Part shown: in pieces, positions 19,386 through 32,400 of the stretch
How the letters are laid out: the number at the start of each line of letters is the position of its first letter
Position numbering within the stretch: the stretch's first letter is position 1
Assembly (NCBI GenBank): GCA_010279815.1
Contig: QEOQ01000508.1
Location: 4,153,342 to 4,217,341, forward strand
Direction: 5' to 3'
Length of the DNA: 64,000 bases
Source: Brachionus plicatilis
Lineage: Eukaryota > Rotifera > Eurotatoria > Ploima > Brachionidae
Program-made: the position numbers and the translations under genes
The notes under the pieces: model-generated
The model's input: the letters and a program-made list of their open reading frames with translations, nothing else
Told to the model about the DNA's origin: nothing
Database searches by the model: none

Positions 19386-20347
19386 TTTTTAATTAGAACA
19401 ATATTTGGATAATTAAGAATATTATGGTATAAATTTTGATGAAAAATCTGAGCTCTGTAATCTGGTATCTAATTAAGATCTCAATAATTCTTTGCTTATT
19501 ACAATTTGGTTCATATATAGGCAAAGGATAAATAAAAATTTTTAAAAAAGTTAAATAAAAAATTTTTTTTTTCAATTTAATTAAATATTGAAAAAACTAG
19601 CTTCAAACTTGATTTTTAAAATAAATTCACATTTTTAAATTAATGAAATGTAAGTCATTTTTATATTCATCTAGTAAAATTGGTAAAAAATCAGTAATTT
19701 TAGTTAATGAATTAGCACACGCCAATATTTTTCTGTTGTTTGAATCAAAAATGACGAAAACTTTTCGATTTTTGTGTTTTTCCTAAATGGGTTATGTAGT
19801 AGTTTAGTTAGTTAATTAATTAGTATATTAATAAATTATCAAAATTTAATCTTATTAATTAATTAATGAGACATTAATTTATAAAAATTGTTAATTCATT
19901 CATACACTCATGGATACTTCATTAGGCCTGAAATTTAAATATTTCTATTTAAAAAAAATTGAATTCATCGAAAGTCTTTTAAAATTTATTTCAGCAATTC
20001 TTAATTTCCATAAATCTGATTAATTTTTTTCAAATGTATATTTTATTTCAAAAATGTCTATTTAATTTTTCTTTGAGACAGTTTAAACAAATATTTAAAT
20101 AGAACTCCAAAAATTTAAATCTTTTTGCTCTAGTCTCTTTTATTGTAGAGAGGCGTAGATTACAAAAATCAATAATCAAAAATTTTAAATTAATACCGCT
20201 TTATTAAACATAAATTCAGCTTATACAAAATTAATCTCTTCTTAGAACCATGAAATTTGCTGATCGGACCATAATCAAATCTTGCTGGCGGTTTTCTTTT
20301 AGAGTATTTAAGAAGTTCTAAAAAATTTATAAAAATTTAACCAAAAA

Positions 20348-20905
20348 ATGAGTTTAATTTTATATTTTTTATTTTTGATATTAGCAAAAGTGTCGTATTC
20401 CCAAACGAATCGTTGTGTCGACCCGGATGAATATTTTTTAAATAAAAAATTCACAGAGCTAATTAGCTCATCATTGTGGTATCACCAGCATGAAATGAAA
20501 TATAAAAAATCCGTAAGTTTTGATGGTGAAAAAATAGACAATAGCGATGGGACATGGAATGATTTTAGATGTGACACTCAAAATGGAAATGTAACGAGTG
20601 AAGAACAGAAGACAATTTGTCCAAGAAGATATAATATCATTTTTAGACGCAATAAATATCCTTTTTATAGAAAAAATGCCATTTGTACTTGTGAGAAATG
20701 CGGTATATCGGACAATATAAATTTAGAAATCAACTTTTATAAATGTATGCCAGTATGGAAAGAAGTTCCAGTTCTGATCCGAGACAAGTGTCAAGAAGAC
20801 GGTTTTTACTATTGGAGCCCTGAATATGAATACATTAACAATGGGTGCACATGTGGTACGACTTTTAAATTGATTTCTTATCGATCAACTCAATCAAAAA
20901 ATTAA
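20348..20905 (+). CDS. IL-17-like secreted cystine-knot cytokine
   Basis: The 185-residue protein starts with a clear signal peptide (MSLILYFLFLILAKVSYS). The C-terminal half carries the IL-17 signature: ICPRRYNI at 90-97, then CTCEKCG at 113-119, C-MPVWKEVPVL from 133, C148, and the closing GCTCG at 166-170, with YYWSPEYEYI before it. IL-17 family members show the same order (Pro-Trp/Arg start, xCxxxxC pair, V-x-VL-R strand, tyrosine-rich loop, GCTCV). Ten cysteines are present in the mature chain (23, 75, 91, 113, 115, 118, 133, 148, 167, 169). In animals these proteins are secreted dimers acting through IL-17 receptors in mucosal defence. The gene has one exon, with TATTTAAG about 45 bp upstream as a possible core promoter and AATAAA at 20964-20969. 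Confidence 0.78.
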   Translation: MSLILYFLFLILAKVSYSQTNRCVDPDEYFLNKKFTELISSSLWYHQHEMKYKKSVSFDGEKIDNSDGTWNDFRCDTQNGNVTSEEQKTICPRRYNIIFRRNKYPFYRKNAICTCEKCGISDNINLEINFYKCMPVWKEVPVLIRDKCQEDGFYYWSPEYEYINNGCTCGTTFKLISYRSTQSKN

Positions 20906-21299
20906 TTTGAATGTGTTTATCTAAAGATGTGTTCTTTAAAATATCTATTTGAATATTTTTTAAAATAAAAATGTCTAAAAGAAACTATGTTTTTAGCATG
21001 TGAAGGTTTATAGTTTTAAAATATTTTCCCCATTGTTAAATAATGAAAAACCTTGGTAATAAAAAAAACGAGTAGTCGAAAAATTTATTTTTTAAATATA
21101 TTAAGTTTGATATCTAAACTTGATTAAGGTTTTAGTTATATAATCATTATTTTGAATTTTGAAATAAATCTAATGATCCAAGTGGTTTAATTTTTTGTTT
21201 TTGAATCACAAAATGTATCCAATGTTGAAATAACATTGAAAAAGTGCGATTTTCCAAAATTTTTTTCAGTTTCAAATAAAAAAATAATTTCAAACTAGT

Positions 21300-21930
21300 G
21301 TTGAAAGAGATCTTGGAATATTTCTAACTGATGACCTCAAATCGACTCACCAAGCGGCACAGGCGGCAAACAAAGCAAATGCAGTACTAGGCCAACTCAA
21401 GCAAGCGTTCAAATACTGGTCCAAAAGTTCGTTTAAACAGCTGTTTATGGCATTTGTTAGGCCACATCTGGAGTATGCTGTAGCAAGCTGGAGTCCTTGT
21501 ACCAAAAAGGAATCAAATATCTTGGAACAAGTACAAAGACGAGCTACGAAATTAGTTATTAATTTTAGAGACCTAGATTATGACAAAAGACTTACCAGAT
21601 TGGGTTTGACGAGGCTAAAGACGAAACGTGAACGGGGAGATCTAATCGAGACCTTCTAAATATTAAACGGTCTGATTATAGTGGAATGGCAAAATCCGTT
21701 TATCAATAGCAACGCACTGTCAAGTAACGGTCCAGCTGGAGGAATTCGTGGACATCGAAGAAGATTGACCAAGCAATTGACAAGAATAAAGAACAGGGAG
21801 AGCTTTTTGACAAAAAGAGTGGTTAACGCGTGGAACAAATTACCGACTGAAGTTGTTAATGCAAAATTTAAAAATGATTTCAAAAACAAAACAATTAATT
21901 TATTTATTTATCTATTTTTTTTTTTTTAAT
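21300..21930 (+). pseudogene. LINE (jockey/CR1-type) reverse transcriptase, C-terminal end only
   Basis: The frame reads from VERDLGIFLTDDLKSTHQ through AFVRPHLEYAVASWSP, VQRRATKLV, LGLTRLKTKRERGDLIETF, a single in-frame TAA at 21657, then ILNGL and finally FLTKRVVNAWNKLP. This order is the C-terminal (thumb/tail) part of non-LTR RTs. The copy is strongly 5'-truncated, as is normal for LINE insertions. After the stop come a ~100-bp 3' UTR and a (TTA)n tail at 22037-22058, which marks its 3' end. Apart from the one stop the frame is clean, suggesting a fairly young insertion. Confidence 0.85.
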
Positions 21931-22321
21931 TTATATTTACATAAGTGTGTCATCATGATGGATTATGATGAAATCAGACAGCTACCATAGCAAGTCTATA
22001 AATAGCCTTGCTCCGCAGCTAGTCTGCTGTAGCTTTTATTATTATTATTATTATTAAGTTAATGTTTCAAATATTTTCATATTTGAAATTAAACTCTTTA
22101 GTGAAATAGAATGAGTTTAATTAGTTTAATTTTTATTTAGAAATTTCAAAATAATATTGAAAATTCTTTAAAATTATTTATTTATTTGTTTTTCTGTACG
22201 CTACCAACCTTCAAAATAAAATAAATGAAACAAAAAATTTGAAAATAAAGTTAAATAAGATAAAATAAAATGAAAAAAAAGATAAATAATTCATTTAGAT
22301 TTAAATTAATATTCAATCGTT

Positions 22322-22480
22322 GATAACTCGATCAAGTCGGTTTGGTGAACCATAGTTCGCATATTTTGCGATCAATTTTTGTTCTCGGGTTTGTGAACTA
22401 GAAGTTCACCTAATTTTTTTGTTCACACAAAGTTGAACCAAAATATAATTAGGTGATCAATTTAGGTGAAAAACTTTTAT
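22322..22480. repeat. Decayed GGTGAACC/TTCACCTAA iteron cluster
   Basis: It contains TTTGGTGAACC, AGTTCACCTAA, TTGTTCACAC, AGTTGAACCAAAATAT and AGGTGATCAATTTAGGTGAA. These are the same words as in the arms of element F5 at 52905-53642, here without its ends or zinc-finger ORF. Confidence 0.45.
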
Positions 22481-22856
22481 ACTATGAGAATAAATTTAAT
22501 AAAATAGCTATTTAATAGAATGCCTAATTCTCGATACTGATATAAATATAAAAATAAACAATTGAAGTTAATAATTTTTTTTTTAATTTGAAGGAGCTTT
22601 AGAAATAGCATTTGCTCAAAATTAAAAAAAAAAACAAGTTTTTCATGCTCGCAATATTAATTTAAAATTATTTTTTTATTTGAAACTGAAAAAAATATTT
22701 GAAACATCGCATTTTTCAATGTTATTTCAACATTGGATACATTTTGTAATTCAAACACAAAAAATTAAACCAAGTAAATTTTGATATATTTAAATATTTG
22801 AATGATAACGCCAGATATATCAAGAATTTAAATTTAAAAAATTTGGTTTGGACCAG

Positions 22857-23166
22857 TCTTGGACAAAAGTCATTAAGTCAAAGTCAAGTCAAGTCATTTG
22901 ATTTGACTTTAAATTTTTTTTTTTTTTTTTAAAAAGTCATTTGACTTTACTTGAAATTTTTTTTTTGAAAAAAGTAATTTCAAAGACTTAGAAATAAAAA
23001 TGGCCCCTTAATAGCAACATGGAACGGCAAAAAATTCATGTGGCCGCCTTAATAACTACATGGAACGGCAAAAGACTTATTTTTAAAAAAAAATTTCAAG
23101 TCAAGTCAATGACTTGACTTTGAAAAGACTTTAAATTGACTTTTTTTTTGACTTTTGCCCAAGTCT
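22857..23166. mobile_element. MITE with AAGTCAAGTCA iterations
   Basis: Outer ends GACCAGTCTTGGACAAAAGT and, from the right, GACCAGACTTGGGCAAAAGT are near-perfect inverted repeats. Both arms carry repeated AAGTCAAGTCA / TGACTTGACTT. The centre holds a short tandem duplicate around ACATGGAACGGCAAAA. No ORF. The target duplication is unclear. Confidence 0.65.
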
Positions 23167-23169
23167 GGT

Positions 23170-26100
23170 CTGGACATAACAATCTTTTATGTGTTCTAAA
23201 ATTACAAAAAGTAAATGACTTAGAGCTCAAAGGAAAGCTAAAATATTAAGCTTCAAAACATTATACAATACTTTATTTCAGCACTTTTATAGTTTTTAAT
23301 TTTTTCTTTTGCAGCACCCACTAATTTGTTCCACGCTTCGCAAATGGTTATATTTTTTTTATAATAACTAGATTGAATCAATTTCCTTTTTTATTAGAAA
23401 ATACAAAATTTACTTTGATTTTAGTATTTTTGATATATCTGAATCATTCATTATTAAAAAAAAGATTTTTTTAAATAAAAGAAAATACAGTCATTCCAAT
23501 CCAAATCATTATTTAGCTTAATTTTTTTGGCTTTTCCAAAATTATGTTTTATATCAAGCATTCAAGTGTTTTTTTATAAATTTGAATTAAATTTGAATTT
23601 TAAGAAACTTCCACATTTTTCTGTCATGTCTATTTCCTGCAAAATCTTGATGGAATTTTTGAATTTGATTGCTATTAGGAAGAAAAATTACTAGGAACCA
23701 GCAACAATTAAAGTGCAAAAATAAATCTTTTTTTAAATAAAAGTAATTTAAAATTTTGCATGACAGATAATTATTTATCTGTCGGAATAAAGTTCTAATA
23801 ATAATTTCACAATTTTACACAAAATTGTAAAGACTTACGGAGGCAAAGATTGATCATTTCTGAGGTTTTAGATTTGTCTGATAAAATGATCGTAATGGTC
23901 CCTATCGACCATTGTTTTTTTCTGTTTTTATTAACCACACCTGATGTAGTTGGTTTTAATGAATCCACTTTAGTCTCAAATGCAGATCGTGATCGTGTTA
24001 AAAGCTTCGGATAAACATGAAAAAAGTTTGTCAGGCAGCATTATCAGTTTTAAGATATGAGGAGAAGACAATGGAAATAGAAAAATTAATTCATTTTTTG
24101 ATGATATTTAATGCATTGAATTTTTATAAGATTAGATTTTTATTAATTTATAATCTATTTTTTGGGTTAGAATGATTGAAAATAATTTTTTGCACATTTG
24201 TTTGTTTTTTCGAAAGAATCTTTAACCTTTAAATATTATTCAATTTTTTTTTTATTTTTTTTACTAATAAAATTACTTTCTTGAAAAGTAAATCAGCAAA
24301 ATTTTAATCATTTTTATTTTCGTTTTTTCAATTTTCATTTTTTTATGAAATTTTCAAATTTTGTAAAAATAGCAATGAGAATAAAGCTTACAGGTTTTAA
24401 TTAATTTTGAGTGACGGCATGCAAATTTCAGCAAACAGTTAAACTAACTCCATTCAATTGAATAATTTGGCTAATTTTAAGCAGACTAAATTTGAATGAG
24501 ATTTTTAATAGAAAAAACTTGCATGCCGAGAAAGCGAGAACGAAAAGTTAAAATACCAAGTTTTCAAAAATAAATTTAATTTTTACATTTTAGTTTTTTA
24601 TTTTTAAATTTGATATATTTGGTATCTGAAATAAATTTTTAAAATTTTTTTATAAAATATTTTATCTTCTTCCAATTTTAATATAAAGATAAAGATTAAG
24701 ATGCTTTGAGTGATAAACAGGTTGAGAATATTTATCGTTTGTCTTAGTTAAATTAAAGAAAAATTAATTTTTTTTAAAAATAATAAATCTAATCTGTAGA
24801 ATTTTATATTTTTCAGGATAATTAAAAATTAAAAATATAAGTAATTTTATTTTAATTTAATTAATTTCATAATTAGTGTAAAGATTTACAAAATTTTGAA
24901 TCTAAATAATTTTAAATTTTGAAAAAATAATGTTAATCCAAAATAATCACATATTTTGTTAAATAGATAATGATTACAACGAAATTAAGGAATTATTGAA
25001 AGTTAAATTTTATACTTACAAAGATCGTTTTAAGTGTTAGAAAGTTTTCTTTTTTTCACACTGGAACTATTTTGGATAATAAGATAAATGCATTAAAAGG
25101 GAGACAATCACTATCGTAAAAATGAAGCAATCTATTAACCAAAAATTAAAAATCTCTAACAATTATTATTAAAAAAATCTAAAATTAAAATTCACATACT
25201 AGATAAAATAAATACCTGAAGTGGCTAAATTACTAACTACTAAGGCACTGTTTGCAATGACAAGAGAACTCTGGTTTGAATCAGATAAGTTTGGCTTAAC
25301 TAAGCTTCAACAATGCCTTTTTTTTAAATTCTAATTCTTATTTAAAAAATTGGACTTAAATTTAATTGAAGTTTAATTTTTTGAATAAAATAATTTTTTT
25401 AACTATTTTTATTTTTTCGAAAAAATCTTTAACCTTCAAGAATTCTTTTATAAAGGTTTTGATTTTGATCCTTAAATTGTATCTTCTGATACAATTGATT
25501 TTTAGAGAAAATTTAAAATGATTTTGAAAAAAAATTCTAAGGTTTAGTCAAATAACTATTAAATATTTTTGTTTAAATTTTTTATGAAAATTTCAAATTT
25601 TGTAAGAATTACAATCAAAATAAAGCTTTTGAGTTTCAATCAAACACTGAGTGGCATCATTCAGATTTTTACACGAACTTAATTTAACAATTGCCATTTA
25701 ATAATTTGGCTTATTGGCAGCAGACTGAATTTGAACAAGATTGACATGTTGAAAGAGTGAAAATGGTGAGTAATAAGACTTTGTTTTCAAAAATTTTCGC
25801 TTGGTTTTTGTCAGAAATGAACGATTCATTTAAAGTTTGAACCTGATTTATAAAATGCTAAGCATCAGGATTTTTTTGGAAAATTTTGCATGCATTTAAT
25901 ATATATCACGTAATAGGCTTTTTTTCTTAAAAGTCAATTAAAGCTATTTTAGGCAAATATGGGCAAACATTTTTTTGATAAGACAGGATAAAAATATAAT
26001 TTTTCTTGCTTGTAAGAGAAATTTTTTTTATATAACTGTAATTCGTAAATACAATTTTAAACAGAAAGGGGTTGCAACAATTTAAAATTTAAGCTTCCAA

Positions 26101-29100
26101 AGAAATTAGTTTCTTTTAGATGCATTAATTAGAATTGAAAGATGTTTAGCTTTACTTATTGACACCTATGAAATCTTAATTTTCCCTTTTTAATATTAAT
26201 TTTTCAATTTAAAAAAATTCAATTTCATAATATCTTAATAAGTAACTCTTAAGATTTTTCGAAAATTTTAATACTTTTTAAGCAGTTTTCTTTAGTTTCA
26301 TTGCTTTAAATATTCTTAAAGATTTTGGTCAAAGATTTTATGGAATTTTCTCTTAAGATTACTATAAAAATTTTTTCAATAATCTTAAATTCTTTAATTT
26401 TTAAAATTTAAAAAATTATTTTAACTAGCAACAATCATTTTTTTTCTAATTTAATTATTTTTCATTTAATTACTTAATATTCCTTTATTTAACAATTTTT
26501 CTTTCAAAAAATTATGGATTTTCATAAAATTCCGTACTTTGTTACTTGGATTATAAACAGAACAAGTGAGTGCGGATTGTTCATTTTTATTACTCTTTAT
26601 ATTATAATGTCATGCTAGAACCATTGAATATCTTTCTGAATGTCAAAAAAAAAGCAGGTTTTGAATCAAGATGAATAAAAAGCCAAGCTACATTTGGGTG
26701 ATATTTTTTTCCCTGAACTGTTTAATACTTAAGAAAATAGTATCTTTAATTACTAATTTAAATTAATTGATAGCTTAATAAAACTTTTTGTATTTACTCT
26801 TAAAAATTCAATAAAATAGCAAGTCTATAATATTCAAAATTCAAAATTTGTATTTCTCAAGTGATCCGAAAAAAAAAAATTCTTCATCTGTTTGTCTTGT
26901 AACATTTTCAAAATTTTGTTCACTTTTTTCTAAATTATCAAAACTACTTAACATGGGTCTGAAAGGGAGGTTATCTACCATTCCAAACTGCCCGGGGTCC
27001 TCCCCTAACTATTTTTTTAATAAAAAATAAAAAAATAAATAAAAAGTTAAGAACTGAATGCCTTCTGTAAAAATATGTTTGTGAATTAAATTTCATGATA
27101 AAAATATTTTAAAACCTTTTTTTTAAATAACAGTATTTAATAATCATCATCAAGTTCATTATATCCCAATTTCTTGAAAATACAATTTTAAAAAGAGCTT
27201 TTTTCATTTCATTTTTCTTATTATTTGACTTTACAATGGACAAACAATCTATTGATTAAATTAATTATTATTTTTTTAATTCAGTCTATTTTCATTTATT
27301 TTTTTTAATAATCAAATAAAAATTTCTGATCACTGAAACCAATATTTTTTAAACTAGATAGATATATTCACCAGAATATCTAATTAGCTAATTAATTTTT
27401 CACAGCAAATTGTCTAGACATATTATTAAAAAATACTTTTAGAATATTTGAAAAATTGATGAATATGATGCAGATAAATTTTTATTGCATGTAAGGTATT
27501 GTGTCAAGTTGCAAAATCAAGATTTTTTAATAACTAAGAATATCCAGAATGTTGGCATAATTTAAAGCATATTTATTTTATTATGTTATCAACTTTTTTC
27601 TATTTTTAATTTTTTGAATTAATTTTGTAAAGTAAATTTTTAAAATTTGAAATTTTTTTAAACTTTTAAAATTATTTTTTTTTCAGATTGAATAATAAAG
27701 CCAAAAATAGGGAATTTAAATTAGAAATAATGATATGTTTATGAGATTCAAAAGAGCGTCATTTTCCGGCATTCTATTCGATTAAATAAAGCAATATATA
27801 ATAAAGAAATGGTAAATTAACTTAAAAAATTTATAATTAATACTTAAGGAATATTCAAATTGTTAAAAAAAAAATACATTTACTTTAAACTTTAAAAATA
27901 ATCCTAGTAATTGATTTTAAGGTAAATTTGAAAAAAGCTTTTAAGAAAAAACGATTTACTGAAAAATAGCAGATTAGCAAATTAGATTTTTCGTAGAAAT
28001 TTTATTCTTAATAACATTTGTGTTATTAAAATCAATCTAAAAAATTTTAGAAAATATGACACCTATTGACCTTATTTTTTTAAATTCTAGCTTTAAAAAT
28101 ACTTTTTCAGATTTAATTAAAAATTCTTTTTGCAATGACAATTAAATTAAAAAGATAGAAATTAAAATTTTAAAATTAATTTTAGAGAATGATTTGAAAA
28201 AATATTCTCACAAAGAAAACATGATCAGTATCTGATCCTTGAGCTTTTAAATTTTGTAGCTGAATAAAAATTAATTTTTTCCTAAGATCTCATAAGATTT
28301 ATTAGAAAATTGTCGTTTGAGTTTTAGCTTTTAATATTATTTAGAATTATAGACTAAAAAATAATAAAACTTTTATTGTGTATTAATGTCGAAAAATTTT
28401 TTCTTTTGACAAAAAATATTCTTGAGTAAAATTTTTGTTTACTTTTAAATATAATTTATTGGAAAAAAATTTGGCTTTGATTGGAATTATTCAAGTTAGC
28501 TTGTTTAATTTTTTTTAAATTTTGTGAAATTTTAAATTTTGTTAAATCTGAATTTCTTTAAATAAGCTACTAAAAATGAATGAATATTTCCTAAAAGCTT
28601 CAATTATACTAATCCTATTAGTATAAGCTTGAGAAAATTAATCATCGCTTAAATTCTAATTTATTTTTACAAATATTTTATCCCCATATTATTACCGACT
28701 TATTTTACAAAAAAAAAGCAAATAAATCAAGCATTCAGTTAAACTAAGATTCATTTTTATTACTTGTCATTTTTTTATTTGTTTTTTAAAAAAGATTATT
28801 TTTCAGACATATTTATTGAATTCTTTAAAAATAACTAGCACTTGAAATCATACGCAGTATACTCAGACACTTCAACATGTTAGCGACTTAAATTATGCTT
28901 TTATTAGTTTAAAAAATAGAGAGTGGGATTAATGATCCGAGTTAGAACATATATTTCTAAATAATTGATTTTTTTAATCAAGTAAACTCTTGCAAAATTT
29001 AGTTGAAATTTTGAGTTCAAAATTTTAAATTAGTTCAGTAAAAATCGGCACGCAAATATTTTTACAATTTTAATGACATTTTATCTAAAAAATTAATCCA

Positions 29101-32100
29101 ATAAACACATTGGAAAATATTTGTTAATTAGAGTATATTTATAATAATAATTAACAAAAAAAAATTTAATTAATTTTTATCGTAAATCCAGGCATGAAAT
29201 TGATTATTATGTATTAAAAAGCCATTTTTTTAAAATTAAAAATTAATGATGGAACCTTTTATTTCCATTTTTTTATATTGAATGGTTATTGAATTAATTA
29301 AATTACCTGTTGATTTTCTTAAGAAATTTTAAATGTGATTCATGAAAAAAAGAAAATAAATTTTTAATAATCGAGCACACAGTTGTGTAATGTAGACCGT
29401 GCTGACTAAAAAGCCAGTAATGAAGCATTCTTTGACAGTCGTTTTCCTCGTTGGTTGCTGATTAAGCCATTAAAATCTGCTTAAAATTATTTTTTGACAA
29501 ATTCTTTCTTCCATTATCAATTATTATTGTATTTTTTTAATTTAAAGGATGAAAAGACAATTTTTATTTAAAAATAAATTTCATCAAAATATCATTCGGA
29601 TACTTGAAAATAATAATAATTTTAAAAGATAAATAAAAAATAAAAGAACAAATTCAGAAAATAGAATGCAATTTATTTGGATTTTTTTTCAAGTCTCTTA
29701 AAATCATTTGTATTTGAAGTGGAATTTTTTAAAGAATAATTTTAATTATTTTAAAGGGTAGATTTAAAGCGTTTTAATTTAAAGTTTTTTTTAAAATGAA
29801 GCTACTGATGAAAAAATCTTCTTGATTATTATTTCTTAATTTATGTCTGTCTTTAGTCATAGAAAATGAAAATTAAAATAAAGAAAACTAAAAGATCGAA
29901 TATAAAATAATTGCTTCTTAAATTATAGTTTAAAAAATCAGAAAAATTTTTTTCGTTTCAATCGATCATGATTTAATTAAATTAAACTTTCAAAATTTTT
30001 AAATCCACTTTTGTCAAGTTTTTGATGAAAAGATAAAAATTGTCATTTTTTATCAGTCAAATTTTTTTTTGATTTTTGGATTAGAAATTCAATTTAATTC
30101 TTATTAATAATAATAAAAGTTTTAAAAAATATCTTTTAAAGATCCAAATATTTATTTTGTTCTAAACTTAATAAAAATAAATATAAGCTTATTAAAAATT
30201 TTTAGAGAATTTTTTTTATTTTTCACATGTCGATACTAATTTATTACAAGGTTTATTAATATTTTTTTTTTAAGTTTATTGGCTTTTATCTTAGAATAGT
30301 CAAATTACACGGAATCGATTCAATGGAAAAAAATTCAATCGATATTTGCTTTATTTTAACAAATATCATCAGATTATATAGTTGAGAAAGAAAAGCTCGG
30401 AAACTTAAAATGACTGATCAAGAAAAATGACAGAAAAAAGAAAAAACTTTTTTTAAATTAGTATGTAGAATTTAGACTCTAAAATTCAAACGCTTTAACA
30501 AATAACCAAAATTGTAGCATTGAATTAATAATTATTATTAAATTTTTTTTAATTATTAGTTTATTAAGTATTTTTTATTTATAATTTTGCATTAAAATCC
30601 AAAAACCGCAATGAATGTATCAGTTTGGAGCCGTTGCTAAAAAAAAGCATCAAAAAAATAAGCGCCTTCCTCATTATCCTGTTTGATAGCACCGGACAAT
30701 CTATTTATTTTTAATATTACCAAAAGTCAATGTCTAGAATTTTTAATTACATTAGAGTACAATACATTATATCAGTCATTGGAGTTGTCTAACATAGATT
30801 TTTCAATGGCGTAATGTGAAATAAAAATAGAAAATTTTGTTTTGATGTCAAGAGATTAGAAGAGACTGCAACAAGACTAAAATTGGAAGAAAAGAGAAAG
30901 AAATTTTTAAAAGCTATTTTCATAACATCTAATATTTTAATTAAAGCTTTCAATCGTTTGTTTAAATAGCTTTTTTCTATTTTTAAAGCGTCAAAATTTG
31001 GTTCTTATTTAGAGATCTAGCTTGTGATGAAATTTATTTCTTGAACAATTGATTTTCATTTGAATTAAGACAACCAATAAAAAGTAAAAAAAGGAGACTT
31101 TAAAGTATTGATTTTTTAAAGTATATTTGGTCATTATATAAATTTTAATTAATTATTAATGTATAAAATGTCATTTCAATTAATATTGATTAATTGGAAA
31201 CAGTGAACTAATAAATATGAAAAATCAAAAATATTTTCTTTCCATTAAAATCAAAATTTTTCAAAAATAACTGCGATTTTTTTAAATTTACTAAATATAC
31301 AATTAAGCCTCGCAGTGTATTGATGATAAAATAAAACTTAATAAATCTTAGTTAACCAAATGATAAATTCGAAACTTTATTTTAGAATGTAATAAACATT
31401 ACTGATCAAAATGGGGACAATTTGTCTGAAAATAATTATTTTATAATATTAGAAATTAAAAATATTAGAACAGACTAGAAAAAAAAAATTAAATAATTAA
31501 CGTTTCTATAAGCAGAGCTTTAAATCTTTAAGGAACTGGTGTATAATCGTTTAGTTTTTCCTTTTAAAAATTACTTTAAAAAGTGAGTTTCTAAAAAAAA
31601 AAAAGTTGTTTTGCCAATATTCGTATGCAGGAACTTATTATAATTATTTAAAATAAACTCGTTTTCAAGGTTAACCTAAAATTTAAAACTAGATGATTTT
31701 TATATATTTTAAGAAAGAAATCTTTTGGTTAAATTTCAAAATTATTTATTTATTTTAATCAAACAGAGTTTAATTTAATTAATTTTTATTTATTTATTAA
31801 GTATTTTTTTTTATTTTTTGTCAAACAGAATTTAATTTACCAAAAAAAAGTGTGTTCATTAGAATTTAGGAATTTATTTGAGGTATTAATTGAACCTAAA
31901 AGATAATCTTACCATCAATGAACACATTTTTAAATACATATTTAATAATTCTTTAGTCAGTTGAGCCAAAGAAATAAAATACAGATATACTTGTCTTATT
32001 AATGGTTATTTAGCAGTAATCATATAACGGAATTTAAAATTAGTACCTGATGACAATAAAATGACACCTAAAGTAGCCTAAAAACAAATGGTTTCAAAAC

Positions 32101-32398
32101 AGCTCAATGAAATATCTCATATTTTTTTAAATTGATTTAAGACATATAAATTTTGGAATTTGATGATTAAAAATTTGTCAATAATTTTTTGTCATTTTAG
32201 TGGCATGATTTTTCGGATGCTTTTATGATTTTAGTATCCTTGATATTTAATAATTATCTGTAAAATATTTTAAAGATACATTGAATAAGCGTCTAAAACA
32301 TGGAAGAATAAATTTGCTACCTGTTTATGGGGTTGTGAACTTAGTATCAATTCGATCTATTCAATTCAGAAAATTTTAATTTCATTTTTACAATAAGA
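23170..32398. other. Gene-poor AT-rich block with a diverged internal duplication
   Basis: No protein with recognisable features, tRNA or rRNA is seen in about 9 kb. The one structured signal is a diverged duplication. The block at about 24180-24560 (TTTTTTCGAAAGAATCTTTAACC..., AAGCTT...GCAGACT, AATTTGAATGAGATT) resembles 25385-25790 (TTTTTCGAAAAAATCTTTAACC..., AAGCTTTTGAG, CAGACTGAATTTGAACAAGATT), about 1.2 kb apart. This could be an old tandem duplication of non-coding sequence. Introns or distant regulatory DNA of flanking genes cannot be excluded. Confidence 0.4.
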
Positions 32399-32400
32399 TA

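Larger units (their letters stand above)
21183..22773. mobile_element. DNA element with ~110-bp inverted arms, split by a LINE insertion
   Basis: The left arm (21186-21293) starts TTTAATTTTTTGTTTTTGAA and continues ACAAAATGTATCCAATGTTG. The right arm (22660-22773) is its reverse complement with few changes. A LINE 3' end (21294-22058) has landed at the inner edge of the left arm. The remaining interior (22060-22660) has decayed TTCACCTAA/AGGTGAA motifs at 22322-22480 but no ORF. No clear target duplication was found outside the arms. Confidence 0.65.

Noticed and set aside
22037..22058. TTA repeat as an independent microsatellite
   Set aside because: It lies exactly at the 3' end of a LINE copy and is better read as its tail.
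26848..27030. 60-codon frame with CPGSSPNY
   Set aside because: No motif, no context, and the frame begins in low-complexity sequence.
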